NCBI GenBank assembly: GCA_022826515.1
Contig: JAJDUT010000005.1
Location: 1-64,000 of the forward strand
Length of the DNA stretch: 64,000 nucleotides
Direction: 5' to 3'
Source: Candidatus Latescibacterota bacterium
GTDB taxonomy: Bacteria > Latescibacterota > UBA2968 > UBA8231
This document shows, piece after piece, positions 60,401 through 64,000 of this stretch; positions within the stretch are counted from its first letter, which is position 1; each line of letters opens with the position of its first letter. The translations under genes and the position numbers were made by a program. The notes below the pieces were generated by a model, which saw nothing but the letters and a program-made list of their open reading frames with translations, was not told the DNA's origin and did not search any database.

Positions 60401-60466
60401 GTCGAGCGGCGGCACCTCCTCGCCGTAACTGAGAAAATTGCGCAGCGAAAGGGAGAGAGGGATCAT
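57431..60466 (-). CDS. sbcC: Exonuclease subunit SbcC (Rad50-like)
   Basis: A 1011-aa ATPase of the SbcCD nuclease, which opens hairpins and processes double-strand breaks. Walker A is TGGNGHGKSALLDG (near 33). Long coiled coils flank a zinc hook CPLCG near residue 505. The C-terminal ABC parts are the signature YSGGEAFRTNFALRLALS and Walker B LFIDEGFG. Start ATG overlaps the sbcD stop by 4 bases, so the two are coupled. Confidence 0.95.
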   Translation of the reverse strand: MIPLSLSLRNFLSYGEEVPPLDFTQFHVACLTGGNGHGKSALLDGITYALWGQARKSRSDEELCRIGAREMRVDFDFALGEKHFRVIRSWRRTKRGVPALDLQVESDGVFRTLSEGEGINPTQRRINELLSMDYDTFVNSAFIVQGRADEFTQKNARQRKEVLGRILGLGRYDQLQGMARVRYQEHLRQSEILQARLGELEAELAKHENYESELCAVDNHLALLGREISSREKTQAELEAQRLELVKIRQRVAELDREQQRVAERKQQVSAELENLREQQRQDSEILAAAESIERDFATYNQLHTQIGLLEQKAQEHGALETHRRQLAEQIAQVRQEVERQQERWAATLGERQRQLDEHQALLNREQTIAIRYAQFKTISEQVQALEQARIRYEVLLSKRRRLEHELSLAEEHRKSQRQVLAKQLAQLERARAEAEPLAAHILQLQTQRTQLQTKAEERDRLADEGRDLKVQISEREQQRRAEEEELATERQQTLALADSDDANCPLCGSVLDAEHRQQVAAELAQREERRQERIAALDCELAALGDQLQKMRTRYKVLDEEIAPLQQVHQDLATEEARLAQIRESASEIQSLAEQLATLDRELSDQSYAPQERERLHKLAGEIELLGYSSSEHETLRQKLSELRPVEAEHARLQDAKSQAERLNSEQAEARNQLERAERQLAEAHYAQEEREQLGQAEQQLAALGYDSAEHQRLRLQHDDLRDSARQFERLQHARQRRASSGESQMRYEAEASTLAEQLQTIKKEKEKLHERTDELEDVDRQLGENQAQLEKLRVERDQHLQRRGNLEALCARCAELAQEQDQLREKLQGTQRQAWSYQQLDKAFGKDGIQALIIENAVPQIADEANAILARLTANRIQVAFESLRDLKKGGTRETLDVKIADEVGERSYHLYSGGEAFRTNFALRLALSKVLAMRSGTRLHTLFIDEGFGTQDEQGLEQLIEAIQKISEDFKKVLIVTHLDQLKAAFPVQIEVAKHPDLGSRFSVTQHA

Positions 60467-61731
60467 TCGGCGTCTTCGTCGCGTTGGCCAGCTTCAAGCT
60501 CGCGCTCTAGGTGGAGCGCGTAGTTTTTGAGCTCGGCGCGGTGGGCTTGCAAATCTGGAATGTTGTCGATGTAGCGGTCGAGGGCGTCGCCTAGTTCGGC
60601 CTCTTCGCTGATTTCGGCGCGGCGTTGGATCACTTCTGGAGCAAAGCGCGGTTGGATGGAGGCGACGTGAAAGGCCGGTTCGAGCGCTTGCCGCACTTGT
60701 TGTAAGTCCACTGACGTAGCGTAGCCTGCGGGCAGGTCGTAGAGGACGCGGACCACGGCGTCTGCTAGATCGGCCTCGGCGCAGGCCGCGACGATGCGTT
60801 CGGTGGCGTCTTGGCCATCGTGCACCTTTAGCTTGATGGTCGCAAAGCGCCGCGCTGGGACGGGGATGAACTCAAAGGTGGTTGCCCGGCCTCTCGGTGC
60901 GGTTGCGTCCTCTGCGATGCGTACGAGGCAGAAACCCTTGTCTTCACCTTCCTCGCCAAAGTCGATGCGCTCTAGACTGCCCGAATAGACCACGGGCGGA
61001 TGTTGGCCGCGGTTGAGGTCTTGGTATTTGTGGATGTGCCCCAAGGCGACGTAGTCGTAGGCGGGATTGGCAAGAGCGCTAGTGAGCAAAACGGGGTCTT
61101 GGCCGATGATGGCGGTGCGTTCGCCCCCAGAATAAACGGCGTCGGCCGCGGCGAGGTGGGCGACGAGTACGCCCGGCAGCTTTGAGTCGAGCTGACGGGC
61201 GTACTCGTCGATCTGGGCCGCGTAAATTTTTTGGATCTCGACGCGGATTTCCTCTATTGACAAGTCGCGGTATTCGTCGCGAGTGAGTAGGGCATGGCGC
61301 GTCGGCCAAGGTAGGCCGGCCACTTGCACGGGACCGTTGGCGGTTTCGATGTGCAGGAACTCCGGGCGGCGGATGACGTGAGTGCCCTCTAGCTGTAGAG
61401 TGCTGAAAATGTCAACCGAAGTGGCTTTGCCGAAAGCGCCCGGCGCGTCGTGGTTGCCCACCACTAGCACGATGGGGATACCGGCCGCTTGTAGGCGCTG
61501 GAGTTGGCGGGCCAAGACGCGCTGATGGGTCGGGGTCGGATCGCAGTTTTTGTACATGTCGCCAGCGAAGAGGACCAGATCGACTGCCTTTTCAATGGCT
61601 AGGTCAAAGACCGCTTCTAGGCTGGCGGCGAAATCTTGCACCCGCGAATGCAAGCCAGTGCTTGGGTCGAGGCTGCCGTGGTTTTCGACGCCCAGATGCA
61701 GGTCGGCAAAATGCAGGAGTGTCAATGCCAT
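60463..61731 (-). CDS. sbcD: Exonuclease subunit SbcD (Mre11-like)
   Basis: A 422-aa metallophosphoesterase nuclease partner of SbcC. Metal-binding motifs are complete: HFADLHLG, FAGDMYKN, VGNHDAPG and ALGHIHKYQ. The capping part follows the phosphoesterase domain from about 270. It begins the sbcD-sbcC-ygfZ-polymerase-like cluster. A sigma-70-like promoter lies 48 bases upstream on the same strand. Confidence 0.94.
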   Translation of the reverse strand: MALTLLHFADLHLGVENHGSLDPSTGLHSRVQDFAASLEAVFDLAIEKAVDLVLFAGDMYKNCDPTPTHQRVLARQLQRLQAAGIPIVLVVGNHDAPGAFGKATSVDIFSTLQLEGTHVIRRPEFLHIETANGPVQVAGLPWPTRHALLTRDEYRDLSIEEIRVEIQKIYAAQIDEYARQLDSKLPGVLVAHLAAADAVYSGGERTAIIGQDPVLLTSALANPAYDYVALGHIHKYQDLNRGQHPPVVYSGSLERIDFGEEGEDKGFCLVRIAEDATAPRGRATTFEFIPVPARRFATIKLKVHDGQDATERIVAACAEADLADAVVRVLYDLPAGYATSVDLQQVRQALEPAFHVASIQPRFAPEVIQRRAEISEEAELGDALDRYIDNIPDLQAHRAELKNYALHLERELEAGQRDEDAE

Positions 61732-61778
61732 GAGACTCGTAAGTGCGTTGTTTGGGAAGGAGTGGCTCGGTCTATGAA

Positions 61779-61806
61779 TTTATAGGAGGGTGGCGAACTT
61801 GGGCAA
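61779..61806 (-). promoter_or_regulatory. Probable promoter of sbcD
   Basis: On the minus strand TTGCCC (61801-61806) and TATAAA (61779-61784) are 16 bases apart, giving a leader of about 40 bases. It is back-to-back with the greA promoter. Confidence 0.5.
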
Positions 61807-61816
61807 GTCTCTTATC

Positions 61817-61845
61817 TTGCACCTGGGCATCGTTTTTAGTACATT
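61817..61845 (+). promoter_or_regulatory. Probable promoter of greA
   Basis: TTGCAC (61817-61822) and TACATT (61840-61845) are 17 bases apart. The transcript should start near 61852, only about 7 bases before the leader hairpin. Confidence 0.55.
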
Positions 61846-61858
61846 AATTTTCTTAAGC

Positions 61859-61889
61859 AGCGGAAGCGGTAGCGCGCTTCCGCTTTTTG
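61859..61889 (+). terminator. Terminator hairpin in the greA leader
   Basis: A perfect 10-bp stem AGCGGAAGCG/CGCTTCCGCT with a 6-base loop runs into five T (61884-61888). It ends 43 bases before the greA start, so it would cut most transcripts at about 37 nucleotides unless antitermination or read-through occurs. Confidence 0.75.
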
Positions 61890-61931
61890 TGTTGAATAGC
61901 GCATGTTGTTCTCTCCTGCTAGAGGCTTTGT

Positions 61932-62402
61932 ATGAGTGAAGTATATCTTTCACGAGAAGGCTACGAAAAACTTCAGGGCGAGTTGAAGGAACTCAAGGAG
62001 ACTGAACGCCCGGCAGTGCGCCAGGCTTTGCAGCGGGCACGGGAGTTTGGCGACCTATCTGAGAACGCCGAGTATTCGGCCGCTAAAGAAAGGTTGCTCT
62101 TCCTAGAGCAGCGCATCGGTAAGCTCGAAGAGACACTCAGCCGGGCTCGCCTGCTAGAAAACGAGGCGATCCCAGAGGACAAGGTCTATATCGGTGCCAC
62201 CGTAGAGCTGGAGGATCTTGCGAAGGCGCGGCAGCTCACCTACACGCTCGTCGCTCCCGAAGAAGCGGATTTTGAAGCGGGGAAAATCTCCACGGTTTCG
62301 CCGATAGGCAAGGGGTTGCTCGGGCACGAAGAAGGAGAAGAAATCGAGATTGAAGTACCTATTGGTAAGCTGCATTACAGGATTGTCAAAATCACGCGCT
62401 GA
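61932..62402 (+). CDS. greA: Transcription elongation factor GreA
   Basis: A 156-aa factor that enters the RNA polymerase secondary channel and rescues backtracked complexes by transcript cleavage. The N-terminal coiled coil carries the tip acidic region EFGDLSENAEYSAAKE, and the C-terminal globular domain holds YTLVAPEEAD, ISTVSPIGKGLLG and EIEVPIGKLHYRI. AGAGG lies 6 bases before the ATG. A hairpin resembling a terminator is in its leader, and another hairpin follows the stop. Confidence 0.96.
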   Translation: MSEVYLSREGYEKLQGELKELKETERPAVRQALQRAREFGDLSENAEYSAAKERLLFLEQRIGKLEETLSRARLLENEAIPEDKVYIGATVELEDLAKARQLTYTLVAPEEADFEAGKISTVSPIGKGLLGHEEGEEIEIEVPIGKLHYRIVKITR

Positions 62403-62427
62403 GCGCAAATATCCAGTTTACTTGGCG

Positions 62428-62460
62428 ACTCCCGGAAAGGCCTGCGTCTCTCCGGGAGTT
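62428..62460 (+). terminator. Hairpin after greA
   Basis: A 9-bp stem ACTCCCGGA/TCCGGGAGT with a 14-base loop, followed by TTCGCGTTTT. The T-run is short and interrupted, so termination is likely but perhaps incomplete. Confidence 0.5.
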
Positions 62461-62489
62461 TCGCGTTTTGGGGCTGCGCTCCAGTATTC

Positions 62490-62518
62490 TTGACATATTG
62501 GGAGGGCTGTTATATATT
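62490..62518 (+). promoter_or_regulatory. Strong promoter of the tRNA-rpmG-secE unit
   Basis: Perfect TTGACA (62490-62495), 17 bases, then TATATT (62513-62518). The start of transcription is expected near 62525, about 33 bases before tRNA-Gly. Confidence 0.75.
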
Positions 62519-62557
62519 TAACCTTCTGTAAATTAAACGGGCATTAATCCGGCTCGA

Positions 62558-62634
62558 GCGGGAATAGCTCAGTTGGCTAGAGCGCGAGCCTTCCAAGCTC
62601 GGGGTCGCGGGTTCGAGTCCCGTTTCCCGCTCCA
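62558..62634 (+). tRNA. tRNA-Gly (anticodon TCC)
   Basis: A complete cloverleaf: acceptor GCGGGAA/TTCCCGC, D stem GCTC/GAGC, anticodon stem CGAGC/GCTCG with loop CTTCCAA, T stem GCGGG/CCCGT. CCA is encoded. Confidence 0.95.
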
Positions 62635-62653
62635 GATCACCAAAACGATTGCA

Positions 62654-62729
<76 letters not shown>

Positions 62730-62767
62730 CTTTCCTAAGTGCTTCCATCTAAACGCGACAAGTTCTG

Positions 62768-62920
62768 ATGCCAAGAGATCAAATAACGCTGGAGTGCGAA
62801 GTATGCAGCCAGCAAACTTACACGACGACCAAAAATAGACGAAACCAGCCAAGCCGCGTGGAGTACAAAAAGTATTGCCGTTTTTGCCGCAAGCACGCGG
62901 CTCACAAGGAAGCCCGCTAG
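62768..62920 (+). CDS. rpmG: 50S ribosomal protein L33
   Basis: A 50-aa protein beginning [13 protein letters not shown], with two zinc-type cysteine pairs (CEVC and CRFC) and the L33 segment [15 protein letters not shown]. It lies between tRNA-Thr and tRNA-Trp, 38 bases and 4 bases away, so it is co-transcribed with them. This gene is too short to be found by a length-limited ORF search. Confidence 0.93.
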   Translation: MPRDQITLECEVCSQQTYTTTKNRRNQPSRVEYKKYCRFCRKHAAHKEAR

Positions 62921-62924
62921 GCAT

Positions 62925-63000
62925 AGGGCAGTAGCTCAATTGGTAGAGCACCGGTCTCCAAAACCGGCGGTTGCAGGTTCAAGTCCTGTCTGCCCTGCCA
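62925..63000 (+). tRNA. tRNA-Trp (anticodon CCA)
   Basis: Acceptor AGGGCAG/CTGCCCT, anticodon stem CCGGT/ACCGG with loop CTCCAAA, T stem GCAGG/CCTGT. CCA is encoded. rpmG-tRNA-Trp-secE is a common bacterial order. Confidence 0.95.
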
Positions 63001-63022
63001 GGCTTCTGCATTAGGGAATGGG

Positions 63023-63211
63023 ATGTGGAATAAACTTACTAATTTCATCAAAGATGTGCGGGCCGAATTTTCCAAAGTGAGTTGGCCTACTCGCAAGGAC
63101 TTGGTCAATTCCACTGGGGTGGTATTAGTCTTTTCGGCGATTTTTGCGGTTTTTATTGGCATATTCGACCTGATTATTTCTTTTGTTTGGGGAATACTTC
63201 TAGGCCAGTAA
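63023..63211 (+). CDS. secE: Preprotein translocase subunit SecE
   Basis: A 62-aa single-pass membrane subunit that clamps SecY. The amphipathic part ends with the conserved EFSKVSWPTRKDL, followed by a transmembrane helix of about 20 residues (VVLVFSAIFAVFIGIFDLII). It lies 22 bases after tRNA-Trp. Confidence 0.95.
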   Translation: MWNKLTNFIKDVRAEFSKVSWPTRKDLVNSTGVVLVFSAIFAVFIGIFDLIISFVWGILLGQ

Positions 63212-63234
63212 TGCCCGCTGAGGCGTATCTAAGG

Positions 63235-63265
63235 GAAGCGGCGCACAACGTGCACCGCTTCTTTT
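63235..63265 (+). terminator. Terminator-like hairpin between secE and nusG
   Basis: GAAGCGG/CCGCTTC with an inner GCAC/GTGC stem, one C-A mismatch and a three-base loop, followed by TTTT. It could partly end the tRNA-secE transcript or mark an RNA processing site. Confidence 0.5.
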
Positions 63266-63313
63266 CCTTATTTGCTTTGCTCGGCGAATGGGAGCTAACA
63301 CCGGATTGAAGCT

Positions 63314-63859
63314 ATGGCACAGCGCTGGTATGCTCTACATACATATTCAGGGCACGAAAATAAAGTAAAGACCTACTTGGAGTCGCTTATTGAGTCGGGG
63401 GCTGCTAATGGTGCGATTGCCCAAGTCGTCGTGCCGACCGAGGAGGTGATTGAACTCCGTGCCGGCAAGAAAACCAAGACTAGGAAGCGGTTTTTGCCTA
63501 GTTATGTGCTAGTGGAAATGGAAATGTCCAAGGACGCTTGGTACCAAGTGACCAACATTCCCGGGGTGACCAACTTCGTCGGCCCAGCGCGCAAACCGCA
63601 ACCGCTGCGGCAGGAGGAAATCGACCGCATCTTGGGGCACGTCGATCGCCGCAAAGACCAAGAGGTTGAGGAGATTCCCTTTGCCGTTGACGATCAAGTC
63701 AAGGTCAACGATGGCGCGTTCAAGGATTTTATCGGCACCGTGCAAGAGGTACTGCCGGAGAAGCGCAGGTTGAAAATCATGGTGAGCATCTTTGGGCGCG
63801 GTACATCAGTGGAATTGGACGTGTTGCAGGTCGAGCCGGCTCAAGAGCCGGTAGGCTGA
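63314..63859 (+). CDS. nusG: Transcription termination/antitermination protein NusG
   Basis: A 181-aa factor with the NGN domain (AQRWYALHTYSGHENKVKTYL, LPSYVLVEMEM, TNFVGPARKPQPL) and a C-terminal KOW domain (VKVNDGAFKDFIGTVQEV). It binds RNA polymerase and links it to Rho or ribosomal S10. The 102-base gap to secE contains the hairpin above, so nusG may also have its own promoter. rplK follows. Confidence 0.96.
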   Translation: MAQRWYALHTYSGHENKVKTYLESLIESGAANGAIAQVVVPTEEVIELRAGKKTKTRKRFLPSYVLVEMEMSKDAWYQVTNIPGVTNFVGPARKPQPLRQEEIDRILGHVDRRKDQEVEEIPFAVDDQVKVNDGAFKDFIGTVQEVLPEKRRLKIMVSIFGRGTSVELDVLQVEPAQEPVG

Positions 63860-63884
63860 TTTTTATTTAAGGAATAGTTAATAA

Positions 63885-64000
63885 ATGGCTAAAAAAGAAA
63901 TAGCCCAAATCAAGTTGCAGGTTCCAGCCGGTCAGGCGAATCCAACGCCGCCTGTTGGGCCGGCGCTGGGGCAACACGGCGTCAACATCATGGAATTCTG
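63885..64000 (+). CDS. rplK: 50S ribosomal protein L11 (3' partial)
   Basis: The first 38 codons match L11: [19 protein letters not shown] followed by [17 protein letters not shown]. It is cut by the window end. AAGGAA lies 9-14 bases before the ATG. nusG-rplK is the normal order. Confidence 0.95.
   Translation, partial: MAKKEIAQIKLQVPAGQANPTPPVGPALGQHGVNIMEF

Overview
The window looks like a chromosomal stretch of an uncultivated, GC-rich (roughly 60 percent by eye), Gram-negative bacterium. Outer-membrane and periplasmic features are present: a TonB C-terminal domain, lipoproteins, a parvulin-type foldase and a beta-barrel-like protein. Several secreted proteins end in a FlgD-like Ig module with the motif PNPFTPN-D-ND, which is common in the FCB superphylum. 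That, together with DUF6785 membrane proteins, phytanoyl-CoA dioxygenases and sugar-isomerase-like TIM barrels, suggests a Latescibacterota- or Poribacteria-like lineage. This placement is inference only. No prophage, insertion sequence or CRISPR array was seen.

Layout. 1-7010: a TPR/TonB protein, pyrK-pyrD, a Uma2 nuclease-like gene, pcm with a GT9 glycosyltransferase, a solitary rplC with its own terminator, a HIT protein and a GT2 glycosyltransferase. 7129-11451: an MFS transporter fused to HEAT repeats, a TIM-barrel sugar isomerase/epimerase and a Fic protein. 11470-25557 (all minus strand): a surface locus made of a GT39-like/TPR membrane protein, an 886-aa barrel-like protein, three FlgD-Ig proteins that share one core architecture, and a PPIase lipoprotein. 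25578-37323 (minus): a small CBM9-like secreted protein with strong signals, two DUF6785 transporter-like paralogues, a GMC oxidoreductase with a Tat-type small partner, an HTTM protein and two more GT-C proteins, one with TPRs. 37383-41030 (plus): a SUMF1-like lipoprotein, a MazG-like pyrophosphohydrolase and a second GT39-like/TPR protein.

41087-50364: an unknown TIM-barrel-like protein, two PhyH dioxygenases, a DUF4143 ATPase behind a perfect 30-bp palindrome, a D-2-hydroxyacid dehydrogenase with a PfkB sugar/nucleoside kinase, infC with an apparent AUC start codon, a SulP transporter and zapA with a hairpin-bearing leader. 50669-55569: an FAD/Fe-S dehydrogenase, an unknown protein, an FmdB zinc ribbon and a LarA racemase in one probable operon. 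55566-61731 (minus): a degenerate Y-family polymerase-like protein, YgfZ, SbcC and SbcD. 61932-64000: greA with a promoter-proximal terminator in its leader, then tRNA-Gly, tRNA-Thr, rpmG, tRNA-Trp, secE, nusG and rplK.

How it fits together. The longest accessory theme is the cell surface: exported FlgD-Ig proteins, a foldase, a barrel-like protein and lipid-linked glycosyltransferases with TPR tails. The second theme is post-initiation and start-site regulation: infC, greA, zapA and the DUF4143 gene all have non-standard leaders. Translation genes that usually sit in larger operons (rplC, infC) stand alone here, and tuf is missing from its usual place between tRNA-Thr and rpmG.
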